64,000 nucleotides of DNA from Antarcticimicrobium sp040365005 (GCF_040365005.1 NZ_BAABWV010000014.1:1-64000); one strand, 5' to 3'; positions 35,673-45,137 are shown, counted from the stretch's first letter. Notes: generated from the letters alone by a model not told the origin. Numbers and translations: made by a program.

Positions 35673-37385
35673 ATGCGGTTTCCCCTGCGCCTGAAGTTCT
35701 TCGTGTTCGCGTCGCTTCTGGCGGTGGTGCCATTGGCGATGGTCGGTCAGAACCTGACGCAACTGGCCCGCGACGAGCTGAAAAGCGCGGCCAACGAGGA
35801 TCTGACCTCGGTCGCGACCGAGCTGCGCGGCGCCTTTGACAACAGCTTCCAAGGGCGCTGGCTGACGCCGCTGATGGTGATCCGCAACGGCATCGACAGC
35901 GCCGAGCTGGGGGTGCCGCAAAAGGTGTCCTTGCTGACCCTGGGGTTGGAGCAGTTGCCGCAGGTGGTGGCGTTGCAACTCTCGGTGCAGGGCTCGGCGG
36001 TGCCGATCCTGGTCACCAACGAGGGGTTCGCGGGCAAGCTGGCACAGGCCGGGCTTGACCCGGTGAAGACGCTGGCCACCCCGCCTGACCTGATCAAGGC
36101 GATCGGGGAAACCGGGCAGTTCGGCCGCCCGGTGATCGGACGGCTGGCGGAAACCGGTGACTGGATCGCCACGCTGGCGCTGCCGCTGAGCACCACGATC
36201 GCCGGGCGACAGGTAACCATGGCGGCCAAGATCGACCTGTCGGAGCTGGGCGAGATGGTGCGCCGCCATCCCTTTGCCCAGCGGGGGGAGATCAGCGTGG
36301 TCGACCAGGCCGGGCGGCGGGTGCTGGCGGGCGCGCCGGAGCTTTTGACCGACCGGCAGATCGTCGCCTCGGCGCTGCCGCTGATCGTGGCGGGGGCGCG
36401 GGCCGACGCGCTGGAACCCTACGTGCGGCCGGGCGGCACCGCGATGCTGGGGGCCTATGCCTTTCCCGACTGGTTCCCCTGGGCGGTGATCACCGAGTTG
36501 AGCGAGGACAGCGCCTATGCGGTGGTCAACGCCATCACCCGGCAGATCCTGATCGTCGGCCTGGTCGGCTTTGTCATCGCCGGCCTTGGCGCACTGGTCT
36601 TTGCCCGTCGCCTGACCGGGCCGATCCTGAAGATCGGCGCGGTGGCCGAACGGGTGGGAGAGGGGGACTTCGCGGCGCGGGTCGAGGGCGTGCGCGCCCG
36701 CGACGAGATCGGCGATCTCGCCGAGCGGTTCAACCGGATGATCGGCGAATTGGGCGAGCGGCTGGAACTGATGAAATTCGTGTCGCGCGGTACCGTCTCG
36801 GCGATCCAGAGCGCCGACCAGGCGGGCATGCACCGGGGCGGCGAGCGGCGGCGAGTTTCGGTCATCTTCACCGATATCCGTGGTTATACCGAGTTTTCCG
36901 AGCGCGTCGCGCCCGAGGTGGTGATCGAGGCGCTCAACAGCTATTTCGACGTGCAGACCGAGATCGTCGAGACCTTTGGCGGCGATGTCGACAAGTTCGT
37001 CGGCGATGCGCTGGTCGCGGTGTTCGAGGGTGAGGCGATGGAACAGCGCGCGGTGAGCTGCTCGGTCGAGATCACGGCGGCGATGGCGCGGCTGTTGGAG
37101 GACTACCCCGAGTACAACCTGCACGTCGGCATCGGCGTCGCCTCGGGCGAGGTGGTGATGGGGGCAATGGGGGCAAGGGCGCGGATGGATTTCACCGTGC
37201 TGGGTTCGACCGTGAACCTGTCGGCGCGGCTGTGTTCCAAGGCCGCCCCCGGACAGGTCCTGATCGACCAGGCCACCCGCGACGCGGCGGCGCAGCTGGA
37301 GGGGATCGGGTTCGAAAAGCTGGAGCCGATCCCGCTGAAAGGCTATGCCGCGCCGGTGCCGGCCTTTGCCCCGCGCCGGTTGTGA
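35673..37385 (+). CDS. Membrane adenylate cyclase, class III, with sensor and HAMP domains
   Basis: 570 residues. Transmembrane helix near residues 7-25, an extracytoplasmic sensor domain (about 30-285, Cache-like), a second helix near 288-312, a HAMP linker (RRLTGPILKIGAVAERVGEGDF), then a class III cyclase domain. Catalytic residues are intact: metal aspartates D401 (FTDIRG) and D445 (KFVGDALVAVF), adenine-selecting K441 and D506 (MDFTVLG), and N515 with R519 (VNLSARL). Predicted product is cAMP. Its gene follows the PKD gene by seven bases, and a protein with a cyclic-nucleotide-binding domain is encoded nearby at 37919. The signal it senses is unknown. Confidence 0.9.
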   Translation: MRFPLRLKFFVFASLLAVVPLAMVGQNLTQLARDELKSAANEDLTSVATELRGAFDNSFQGRWLTPLMVIRNGIDSAELGVPQKVSLLTLGLEQLPQVVALQLSVQGSAVPILVTNEGFAGKLAQAGLDPVKTLATPPDLIKAIGETGQFGRPVIGRLAETGDWIATLALPLSTTIAGRQVTMAAKIDLSELGEMVRRHPFAQRGEISVVDQAGRRVLAGAPELLTDRQIVASALPLIVAGARADALEPYVRPGGTAMLGAYAFPDWFPWAVITELSEDSAYAVVNAITRQILIVGLVGFVIAGLGALVFARRLTGPILKIGAVAERVGEGDFAARVEGVRARDEIGDLAERFNRMIGELGERLELMKFVSRGTVSAIQSADQAGMHRGGERRRVSVIFTDIRGYTEFSERVAPEVVIEALNSYFDVQTEIVETFGGDVDKFVGDALVAVFEGEAMEQRAVSCSVEITAAMARLLEDYPEYNLHVGIGVASGEVVMGAMGARARMDFTVLGSTVNLSARLCSKAAPGQVLIDQATRDAAAQLEGIGFEKLEPIPLKGYAAPVPAFAPRRL

Positions 37386-37404
37386 GGGGCGGGATCAGGC
37401 CCGG

Positions 37405-37809
37405 TCAGGCGGCGAAATAGACCCAGGCCCAGGCCATGGCGACATAGGTCAGCTGGTGCATCGCCTGGTCGGCCCCGGTGGCGCGCCAGAACGCGGCCTT
37501 GGAGGGGTCGAGTTCCTTGCGGTCGCAGTGCTGCCCCTTCCAGTAGTCGATGTGGTAATGCAGCACCCACTCCACCGCGACGGTGGCGAGGATGAACAGG
37601 GCCGGCGCCCCGACCACGGCAAAGGTGATGACCGATCCGACCGTGTGAACGCCGGCGTGCTGGGCACGACCCAGGTGCCAGTATTCGCCGCGACCGGTCA
37701 GCATCCGGGGGGTCTGCAGGTAGAAATCGGCAAACATGTGCTTGATCTGCAAGAGGCAGAACAATAGCAGAAGCGTGCCAACGATACCTGTCACAGGTGG
37801 GCCCTCCAT
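37405..37809 (-). CDS. DUF3307 small membrane protein
   Basis: 134 residues with about four hydrophobic helices. It matches the DUF3307 pattern: LLQIKHMFADFYLQTPRML near the start, HAGVHTVG in the middle and VEWVLHYHIDYWKGQHC. Function unknown for the family; a histidine-rich membrane face is conserved. It lies on the opposite strand between the cyclase and the cNMP-binding ABC protein, divergent from the latter. Confidence 0.75.
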   Translation of the reverse strand: MEGPPVTGIVGTLLLLFCLLQIKHMFADFYLQTPRMLTGRGEYWHLGRAQHAGVHTVGSVITFAVVGAPALFILATVAVEWVLHYHIDYWKGQHCDRKELDPSKAAFWRATGADQAMHQLTYVAMAWAWVYFAA

Positions 37810-37918
37810 TAGCCGTGCATGAAAACCTTACGGGTTTCACCTCAGCGCTGCAATTGTCTGGTTGGGATCGCGCGGCTTGTCAGGTTTGGCCTTGCGTCTT
37901 ATCGTGGCGTAAAGGCCT

Positions 37919-40900
37919 TTGTTTTCATCCAATCACATCGGGACCGGGATCATCGAAAAGACGCTCTTCGGCTTCATCTGGAAGTATTCGAAGCGGGATC
38001 AGCTGATCCTGCTGGTCGTCACCTCGCTGCTGTTCCCGATGCTCTACCTGACGCTGGAACTGCCCAAGCGGATCATCAACGACGCCATCGGCTCGCAAAC
38101 CGAAACGATCGATGTCCTCGGCATCAAGATGGCGCAGGTCACCTTTCTGGGGGTCTTGTGCATCGGCTTCCTGCTTGCGGTGCTGGGACACGGGCTGCTC
38201 AAGATGCGGATCAACACCATGAAGGGGGTGTTGTCGGAGCGGATGCTGCGCCGGTTCCGCTATCAGCTGATCGCGCGGATCCTGCGGTTTCCAAAGCCCT
38301 ATTTCGAGCGCGTGAGCCAGGGTGAGCTGGTCTCGATGGTCACCGCCGAGAGCGAGCCGATGGGCGGGTTGATGGGCGATGCGATCAGCCAGCCGGTGCT
38401 TCAGGCCGGGCAGATGATCACCATCCTGGGGTTCCTTTTCCTGCAAAGCTTCTGGTTCGGGCTGGCGGCGGTTTCGATGATCCCCTTGCAGGCCTGGCTG
38501 ATTCCCAAGCTGCAACGCCAGATCAACCTGCTGAACAAGAAACGCATCCAGGAGGTGCGGGTGCTGGCCGCGGTGATCGGCGAAAGTGCGGCGGGCGCCA
38601 GCGCGCTGCGCATCAACGGCGGCTGGCGCTACCGGATGGCGGCCATCACCGATCAGCTCGGGCGGCTGTTCGACATCCGCTTCGACATCTACCAGAAGAA
38701 GTTCTTCATGAAGTTTCTCAACAACTTCATCGGCCAGATGACGCCGTTCTTCTTCTTTTCGATCGGCGGCTACCTGGTGCTGCAGGGGGCGGTGTCGCTG
38801 GGGGCGCTGGTGGCGGCGCTGGCCGCCTACAAGGACCTGTCGAGCCCGTGGAAGGAATTGCTAGCCTATTACAACCAGACGCAGGACATGGCGCTGCGCT
38901 GGGATGTGATCACCGAGCGGTTTGCGCCGCCCGGCATGGTGGATGAGAGTCTTTTCTCCGGCGAACCCGAGGAGACCCCGCGTCTGACCGGGGACATCGT
39001 GCTGGACGGGGTGACGGTGCGCGATGCCGATGGCAACCTCGTTCTGGATGATCTCAATGTCACGCTGCCGGGGGGATCGGTGATCGGCATCGAAGCACCC
39101 AGCGAGGAGGACCGTCGCGCGCTGTCCGAACTGTTGACGCGCGAGTTGCTGCCAAGCGCTGGCGATATCCGGTTCGGCGACCACGACCTCGCGACGCTGC
39201 ACCAGGCGGTGATCGCGGCCCGGATCGGGCATGCCTCGTCCCGTCCGGTGCTGTTCCAGGGCACCTTCGGCGACAACGTGATGATGCCGCTGCGGGTGCG
39301 GCCGCAATCGGAGGGGCCGGACAGCGCGCATTTGGCCGAGGCCCTGCGCGCGGGAAACAGTGCCGATCCCTTCGATGTCGAATGGCTGGATCCAAAACTG
39401 GCCGGGCTGGACGATCCCGAGGCGTTGCGGGCATGGTGGCTGCGGCTGGTGCAGGGCATGGGGTCGGGCTCGGCCCTGTTCCGGCGCGGGCTGGACCAGA
39501 GGTTCGATCCGGCCGACCATTCGGAACTGGCCGCGAAACTGGTCGATCTGCGTCCGAAGGTGCAACAGGCGGTTCGGGATGCCGGGCTGCGCCAATATGC
39601 CTATTTCTGCAAACCGGATCTGTACAACCCGGCCCTGCCTGTGGGCGAGAACCTGTTGTTCGCCACGCCGCGTCAGCCGATCACGCGCGAGTTGCTGGTC
39701 GGTCAAGCCGACTTTCTGGCCCAGTTACGCGCGATCGGGCTGGACCGGACCCTGCTGGATCTGACCCGTGACGTGATCGACATGCTGCGGCAGATCTTCG
39801 GGCTGGACGGCACCGACCATCCGCTGTTTCGCAAGCTGGGGATCGACCCCTCGACCTATGAGACTGCTGTCGATCTCGTGGAGAAGACCCGCGGCAGCGG
39901 CGCCGAGGCGTTGAGCGGCGCTGACATGGCGTTGTTGCTGACGGTGCCGTTCCAGATTTCGGCGGAACAGATCGGCCCGGCGTTTTCCGATGAGCTGAAG
40001 GCGCGGATCCTGGAACTGCGGGCGGGGCATGCGCGCGAGTTGCAGGACAGCCTGGGTGACCTGTTCGCGCCGCTGGAAATGCAGGCCTTCGCGCCCGGGT
40101 TCACGGTGCTGGAGAATGCCCTGTTCGGAAAGATATCCGAGATGGCCGGCAGCAAGGGCGATGAATTGCGTCGGGTGATCGCCGGGGTCATGGTGGAGAA
40201 CGGCGCGCAGGACTTGGTGATCGAACTGATCTATGACGTGCCGATCGCGCTGGGCGGGCAGAACCTGCCGGCGACCTTTGCCGAACCCCTGTCGCTCAGC
40301 CGGGCGACCATCAAGCGGCCGGACGTCCTGATCCTCGACCGGGCGCTGGCAAGCTACGACATGGAAACCCAGGAAGCGGTGTTCAGGAACCTGCGCGCCC
40401 TGCTGCCGGACACCACGCTGATCTACATCAACGAGGGGTTCGAGAACGAGCGGGTCTTTGACACCTTTCTCGAGGTGCGGCAGGGCCGCATCGTGAGCGA
40501 GGACGAGGGCACCGAGGGCGACGAGGACAGCGGCGCCAGCGCCGACCTCGCCCGCAAGCTGCGCGCGCTGGAACAGACACCGCTGTTTTCCGGGCTCAAC
40601 CGCAAACAGCTGCGCCTGCTGGCCTTTGGCGCGCGCTGGTACCAGGCGGTGGCGGGCGACGTGGTGTTTCTCAAGGGCGATCAGCCCAAGGACGGCGCCT
40701 ACATGGTGCTGGAGGGCGAGGCCGGGCTTTACCTGCCGAAGGAGGGCGGGGAAGAGGACCGGCTGATTGCCAAGGTCGGCCCCGGTACGCTGGTCGGCGA
40801 GTTGGGGTTGATCCGCAAGGAGCCGCGGGCGCTGAGCATGTTGGCCGAGACCGAGCTGACCTGCCTGCGGATCGGCGAGGAGGAATTCCTCGCCGTGGTC

Positions 40901-40963
40901 GAGAACGACGCGGCGACCGCCTTCAAGCTGTTGCAGGTGGTGGCCGGCTACGTTTCGAACTGA
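37919..40963 (+). CDS. Degenerate ABC-exporter-like protein with C-terminal cNMP-binding domain
   Basis: 1014 residues. An exporter-type membrane domain fills about residues 25-330 (IRDILLVV-like helices, FPKPYFERVSQGELVSMVT). The following ABC domain is broken in every key motif: the Walker A place reads GIEAPSEED with no GKT/S; about 320 extra residues (roughly 455-770) come between the Q-loop-like VLFQGTFGDNVM and the signature-like ALGGQN (777-781); Walker B is LILDRA, with R808 in place of catalytic Glu; N838 replaces the switch His. A cyclic-nucleotide-binding domain follows (about 884-1010) with GELGLIRKEPRA, E961 and R970 spaced as in PKA regulatory subunits. Start is TTG; no better start is seen. 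Possible role: cAMP-responsive membrane scaffold or regulator. Confidence 0.85.
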   Translation: MFSSNHIGTGIIEKTLFGFIWKYSKRDQLILLVVTSLLFPMLYLTLELPKRIINDAIGSQTETIDVLGIKMAQVTFLGVLCIGFLLAVLGHGLLKMRINTMKGVLSERMLRRFRYQLIARILRFPKPYFERVSQGELVSMVTAESEPMGGLMGDAISQPVLQAGQMITILGFLFLQSFWFGLAAVSMIPLQAWLIPKLQRQINLLNKKRIQEVRVLAAVIGESAAGASALRINGGWRYRMAAITDQLGRLFDIRFDIYQKKFFMKFLNNFIGQMTPFFFFSIGGYLVLQGAVSLGALVAALAAYKDLSSPWKELLAYYNQTQDMALRWDVITERFAPPGMVDESLFSGEPEETPRLTGDIVLDGVTVRDADGNLVLDDLNVTLPGGSVIGIEAPSEEDRRALSELLTRELLPSAGDIRFGDHDLATLHQAVIAARIGHASSRPVLFQGTFGDNVMMPLRVRPQSEGPDSAHLAEALRAGNSADPFDVEWLDPKLAGLDDPEALRAWWLRLVQGMGSGSALFRRGLDQRFDPADHSELAAKLVDLRPKVQQAVRDAGLRQYAYFCKPDLYNPALPVGENLLFATPRQPITRELLVGQADFLAQLRAIGLDRTLLDLTRDVIDMLRQIFGLDGTDHPLFRKLGIDPSTYETAVDLVEKTRGSGAEALSGADMALLLTVPFQISAEQIGPAFSDELKARILELRAGHARELQDSLGDLFAPLEMQAFAPGFTVLENALFGKISEMAGSKGDELRRVIAGVMVENGAQDLVIELIYDVPIALGGQNLPATFAEPLSLSRATIKRPDVLILDRALASYDMETQEAVFRNLRALLPDTTLIYINEGFENERVFDTFLEVRQGRIVSEDEGTEGDEDSGASADLARKLRALEQTPLFSGLNRKQLRLLAFGARWYQAVAGDVVFLKGDQPKDGAYMVLEGEAGLYLPKEGGEEDRLIAKVGPGTLVGELGLIRKEPRALSMLAETELTCLRIGEEEFLAVVENDAATAFKLLQVVAGYVSN

Positions 40964-40973
40964 GGCGTGGCGC

Positions 40974-41333
40974 CTAGCCTTGGGCGTTCGGCTCGTCCTT
41001 GCCGCAGAACAGGGAATAGAGCAGCGAGATCACCTGTTCGGTGTTGCTGTCGGCCAGCGAGTAATAGATCGTCTTGCCGTCGCGGCGGGTGGAGACCAGC
41101 CCCTCTTCGCGCAACCGGGCGAGCATCTGGCTTACCGCGGCTTGGCGAATGCCCAACAGCCCCTCCAGCTCGCCCACGGATTTCTCGCCGGTGCCCAGGT
41201 GGCACAGGATCATCAGGCGGCCTTCATGCGCCAGCGTCTTGAGAAAGGACGCGGCATCGCTGGCCCGCGCGGCCATGTCGACGGGGGTTTCCGGCGAAAG
41301 GTTTTGTACGGTCGACACTGTCTGAACGGTCAC
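40974..41333 (-). CDS. ArsR-family regulator, SqrR/BigR-like persulfide sensor
   Basis: 119 residues with an ArsR winged helix (LKTLAHEGRLMILCHL, then GIRQAAVSQMLARLREEGLV). Two cysteines, C44 in ILCHL and C110 in LLYSLFC, are 66 residues apart, the same spacing as C41 and C107 of Rhodobacter SqrR, which form a tetrasulfide link with reactive sulfur species and release DNA. It is therefore a likely sulfide/persulfide-responsive repressor. No sulfide:quinone reductase or other obvious target is next to it; the neighbouring genes converge or run in the same direction after a 59-base gap. Confidence 0.85.
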   Translation of the reverse strand: MTVQTVSTVQNLSPETPVDMAARASDAASFLKTLAHEGRLMILCHLGTGEKSVGELEGLLGIRQAAVSQMLARLREEGLVSTRRDGKTIYYSLADSNTEQVISLLYSLFCGKDEPNAQG

Positions 41334-41392
41334 GGTTTGAAAAATCCCTTCTGAACAATCAGGGACATAATGCCTCAGATCCTGCCGTCAAG

Positions 41393-42625
41393 TCACCCTT
41401 GCGTTGCCGGCGCCCCGCCCTGAAAGGCGTTTGCGTGCACGTAATCGCAGGGCGCGTCCTGCATTTGCAGGTGCAATCCGTCGCCGGTGAAGGGGTGGGC
41501 GCGGGCGAGATCCTCGTCGACCTCGATGCCGAGGCCCGGGGCCTCGGGCGGGGTGATGAAGCCGTTTTCGGTCCGGATGGTCCCCTTGATCAGGGCATCA
41601 TGATAGGGGGTCTCGATGGTCTCGCACATCAGGATATTGGGGATCGAGGCGGCCAGATGGACGTTTGCGGCCCATTCCACCGGTCCGGCGTAAAGGTGCG
41701 GCGCCATTTGCGCGTTATAGACTTCGGCCAGGGCCGCGACCTTCTTCATTTCCCAGATCCCGCCGGCCCGGCCCAGCGCCGGTTGCAGGATGGTGGCCGC
41801 GCCCGATTGCAGCACGGCGGCGAACTCGGCCTTGGTGGTCAGCCGTTCGCCGGTGGCAACGGGGATGCGCACGGATTGGGCAACGCGGGCCATCTCGGCC
41901 ACATTGTCGGGCGGAATCGGTTCCTCGAACCACAGCGGCGAATAGGGCTCCAACGCCTGGCCCAGCCGAATCGCGCCGCCGGTGGTGAACTGCCCGTGGG
42001 TGCCGAACAAGAGGTCGGCCCGGTCGCCCACTGCCGCGCGGATCGCCTTGCAGAAGGCGACGGAGGTGGAAATGTCGGACATCGCCGGCATGTGGCCGCC
42101 GCGCATCGTGTAGGGGCCGGCCGGATCGAACTTCACCGCCGTGAAACCGCGCGCAACGCAGTCGGCGGCGGCCTCGGCGGCCTGCTCGGGCGAGGTCCAG
42201 AATTCGGCCAGGTCGTGCTGGTTCAGCGGGTAGAGATAGGTATAGGCGCGGATGCGGTCGTTCATCCGTCCGCCGATCAACGCGTGCACGGGGCGGCCGC
42301 GGTCCTTGCCAAGGATGTCCCAACAGGCGATCTCCAGCCCCGAGAAGGCGCCCATCACGGTCAGGTCGGGGCGCTGGGTGAAGCCCGAGGAATAGGCGCG
42401 GCGAAACATCAGTTCGATATTCTCGGGATTCTCGCCCTCCATGTGGCGGGTAAACACGTCGCGGATCACGTGGCCCATCGCCTCCGGCCCGACCGAGGAG
42501 GCATAGCATTCGCCCCAGCCGGTGATGCCGGTGTCGGTGGTGAGCTTCACCAGGATCCAGTAGCGCCCGCCCCAGCCCGGCGCCGGCGGCGCGGTGACGA
42601 TGATGTCGAGATCGGTCAGTTTCAT
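41393..42625 (-). CDS. Enolase-superfamily sugar-acid dehydratase/cycloisomerase (mandelate racemase type)
   Basis: 410 residues. The N-terminal capping domain is followed by a TIM barrel with lysine motif AVKFDP, the metal region LLFGTHGQFTTGG, WFEEPIPP, and ATGERLTT. These are the marks of the mandelate racemase/muconate lactonising subgroup that deprotonates a carbon next to a carboxylate of sugar acids. The HGQF motif recalls cycloisomerases and dehydratases of uronic or anhydro-sugar acids, but the substrate cannot be fixed. A 43-base gap separates it from the alcohol dehydrogenase gene upstream, so the two may be cotranscribed. Confidence 0.82.
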   Translation of the reverse strand: MKLTDLDIIVTAPPAPGWGGRYWILVKLTTDTGITGWGECYASSVGPEAMGHVIRDVFTRHMEGENPENIELMFRRAYSSGFTQRPDLTVMGAFSGLEIACWDILGKDRGRPVHALIGGRMNDRIRAYTYLYPLNQHDLAEFWTSPEQAAEAAADCVARGFTAVKFDPAGPYTMRGGHMPAMSDISTSVAFCKAIRAAVGDRADLLFGTHGQFTTGGAIRLGQALEPYSPLWFEEPIPPDNVAEMARVAQSVRIPVATGERLTTKAEFAAVLQSGAATILQPALGRAGGIWEMKKVAALAEVYNAQMAPHLYAGPVEWAANVHLAASIPNILMCETIETPYHDALIKGTIRTENGFITPPEAPGLGIEVDEDLARAHPFTGDGLHLQMQDAPCDYVHANAFQGGAPATQG

Positions 42626-42668
42626 CGTGCGGTTCCCATCTGTGGTGCCGGGGCGGGGCCGGCCTGTG

Positions 42669-43760
42669 TCAGCTGTCGAACAGGATCACGTTGCGCTTGG
42701 CGCTGCCGGTCTTGGTGTCGGCGATCGCCTCGTTGATCTGTTCCAGGCTCCAGCGGCCCGAGATCAGCTCGTCCAGCTTCAGTCGGCCCTGTTCGTAGAG
42801 GTCGATCATCCAGGGGATGTCGCGCTGGATCACGGTGTCGCCCATCTTGGAGCCGATCAGCGCCTGGCCCTGGAACGACATGCCCATGGCGTCGTATTCG
42901 GCCTTCGAGCCGGAGTGCGGCATGCCGATCATGATCGCCTTGCCGCCCCAGCCGAGATAGCGCGGCGCATCGTTGTAGGCCGGGACCGCGCCGACGGTGA
43001 TCATCACCACGTCGGCGCCGCGTCCGCCGAGCGCCTTGTAGGCGGCGCGCCAGGGTTTGGGGTCTGTGGCGAGGACGCCGTCGGTGGCGCCGAAGCTCTT
43101 GGCGATCTCCAGCTTTTCCTCGGTCATGTCGACGGCGACGATGCGGCGGGCGCCGGCGATGCGCGCGCCCTGGATCGCGTTCAGCCCGACACCGCCGGCG
43201 CCGATCACCACCACGTCCTGACCGGCGCGCAACTGTGCCGCGTTCACCGCGGCCCCGACCCCGGTGATCACCCCGCAGGACAGCAGGCAGGCGGCATCGC
43301 GTGGCATCGCCTCGGGGATCTTTACGATCTGGCTGTGGTCGACGACCACCTTTTCGGCAAAGGCGCCGCAGGCCATCGCCTGCAACAGCGGTTCGCCGTC
43401 GGCGGTGGTGATCGGGCCCTTGACCCCGTCGGCGGGGTTTTCGCAGATCGTCGGTTTGCCGCTGGCGCAGTTGGGGCAGGTGCCGCAGGCGCGGATCAGG
43501 GTGACGACGACGGTGTCGCCTTCGGCAAAGCCAGTCACGCCGGGGCCGGTGGCGGTGATGCGCCCGGCGGCCTCATGCCCGTAGACCGCCGGGAGATGGC
43601 CGCCCCAGCCGCCCTCGGCATAGGAAATGTCGGAATGGCAGATCGCCACGGCGTCGAGCGTGACCTCGACCTGTCCGAGGCCCGGTGCCTCCAGCCGGAT
43701 ATCTTCGATCACCAGCGGTTTGCCAAATTCGCGGCACACGGCGGCCTTGATGGTTTGCAT
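42669..43760 (-). CDS. Zinc-dependent alcohol dehydrogenase
   Basis: 363 residues, medium-chain dehydrogenase family: catalytic zinc cysteine in AICHSDI, GHEAAG, the structural zinc loop CGTCPNCASGKPTIC, and the NAD site VVIGAGGVGLNAIQGA. It oxidises an alcohol to an aldehyde or ketone with NAD. Its nearest neighbour is the enolase-superfamily gene, so a sugar-derived alcohol or an S-hydroxymethyl thiol are both possible. The C-terminus ends KRNVILFDS. Confidence 0.87.
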   Translation of the reverse strand: MQTIKAAVCREFGKPLVIEDIRLEAPGLGQVEVTLDAVAICHSDISYAEGGWGGHLPAVYGHEAAGRITATGPGVTGFAEGDTVVVTLIRACGTCPNCASGKPTICENPADGVKGPITTADGEPLLQAMACGAFAEKVVVDHSQIVKIPEAMPRDAACLLSCGVITGVGAAVNAAQLRAGQDVVVIGAGGVGLNAIQGARIAGARRIVAVDMTEEKLEIAKSFGATDGVLATDPKPWRAAYKALGGRGADVVMITVGAVPAYNDAPRYLGWGGKAIMIGMPHSGSKAEYDAMGMSFQGQALIGSKMGDTVIQRDIPWMIDLYEQGRLKLDELISGRWSLEQINEAIADTKTGSAKRNVILFDS

Positions 43761-43841
43761 GTCTCTCTCCCCGATTTTGCGACAAACCTGACCGTCCCGT
43801 CGCGGCAGGGCAAGCGCGAATTCGTTCCTGTCGCGATCCGG

Positions 43842-45041
43842 TTACGTCACGGAAGAGCGGGTGCGCAGAAACAGGGCCAGCGCGCCCAGCAAGAGGACCG
43901 CCGCCAGCAGAAACGGGACACCGGGCAGGTAGATCGGCGCGGTTTCGGCGGTGAAGGCGGCAAAACTGGTGGTCATCATCAGGGGCGACAGGATCATCGC
44001 CAGCGCGTTGACGCTGGTCAGCACGCCCTGAAGCTCGCCCTGGGCATCGTCGGGGGCGCGCCGTGACATGATCCCCTGCAGCGCGGGGACGACCACGGCG
44101 CCCAGCGCGGCGATCGGCGTCAGGATCAGCACCAGCGTGCCGCTGGCGACCACCGCGATCAGCGCCGCGCTGAGGGCGTCGAGGACCAGTCCGAAGATCA
44201 CCGTGCCCCGGTCGCCGAGCCGGAACAGGAACACCCGGATCAGCCCGCCCTGCACCAGCGCCACGGTGATCCCGAACAGGGCCAGCGACAGGCCGATCAC
44301 CTGGGGCGACCAGCCGAAGCGCTCTTGGGTGAAATAGGCCCAGATCGCGGGGTAGACATAGAGCGCGACCGAGTAGACGAAGAACACCCACAACAGCGGC
44401 CTGACCCCGGGTAGATCCGCGACCGCGCGGAAGGCCCTCAGCGGGTTGGCCCGCGTCCAGGTGAACGGGCGGCGGATCCTCTCGGTCACGGTTTCGCGCA
44501 TCACCAGTAGGCCAAACACGAAATTCGCCCCGGCCAGCAGCGCGGCGGCGTAGAATGGCGCGCGCGGCCCAAGGGCGCCCAGCGTGCCGCCGATCAGCGG
44601 CCCCATTACGAACCCCAGTCCGAAGGCTGCGCCGATCAGGCCGAAGTTGGCTGCCTTGTCCCTGGGCGCCGAGAGGTCGGCCATGCAGGCGCTGGCGGTG
44701 GCCTGGGTGGCCGAGGTGATGCCACCGACCACCCGCCCGAGCAGCAACAGCCAGATCGACCCGGCCAGCGCCATCACCAGGTAATCAAGCGCCAGCACCG
44801 CGAGCGAGACCAGCAGCACCGGGCGGCGGCCGAAATGATCCGACAGGTTGCCAAGGCCGGGGCTGAACAGGAACTGCATCACCGCGAAGACGGTCGAGAG
44901 CACCCCGCCCCAGATCGCGGCCCGGGCGAGCGAGCCGCCGTTCACCTCGCGGATCAGGTCGGGCATCACGGGCATGATCAGCCCGACGCCCATGGCGTCG
45001 ATCATCACGGTGACCAGCAGGAACAGGACAGGCAGGCGCAA
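43842..45041 (-). CDS. MFS drug/H+ antiporter, TetA-like
   Basis: 399 residues and about 12 membrane helices. The N-terminus (VTVMIDAMGVGLIMPVMPDL) has the TetA-type motif D1, and GNLSDHFGRRPVLL is the major facilitator loop 2-3 motif; the middle loop is REtVTERIRR-like. Tet(A)/MFS-DHA1 members export small hydrophobic drugs in exchange for protons. It stands alone with no regulator beside it, so a resistance role is not shown. Distances to neighbours (81 and 96 bases) suggest its own promoter. Confidence 0.85.
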   Translation of the reverse strand: MRLPVLFLLVTVMIDAMGVGLIMPVMPDLIREVNGGSLARAAIWGGVLSTVFAVMQFLFSPGLGNLSDHFGRRPVLLVSLAVLALDYLVMALAGSIWLLLLGRVVGGITSATQATASACMADLSAPRDKAANFGLIGAAFGLGFVMGPLIGGTLGALGPRAPFYAAALLAGANFVFGLLVMRETVTERIRRPFTWTRANPLRAFRAVADLPGVRPLLWVFFVYSVALYVYPAIWAYFTQERFGWSPQVIGLSLALFGITVALVQGGLIRVFLFRLGDRGTVIFGLVLDALSAALIAVVASGTLVLILTPIAALGAVVVPALQGIMSRRAPDDAQGELQGVLTSVNALAMILSPLMMTTSFAAFTAETAPIYLPGVPFLLAAVLLLGALALFLRTRSSVT

Positions 45042-45137
45042 GGGGATCAGGTCCGGAACAGGGCGGGGGCATCGCGACGCTAGCCGCCGGTCGCGCGGAC
45101 GGGAAGCGTTAATCCGCTTCGCCGCGCGGCGATGCGC

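Noticed and set aside
31812..37124. 1770-codon open frame antisense to the PKD and cyclase genes
   Set aside because: It is the mirror of GC-rich coding DNA; its translation is low-complexity (His, Arg, Pro, Gly rich) with no domains, while the plus strand has clear PKD and cyclase motifs.
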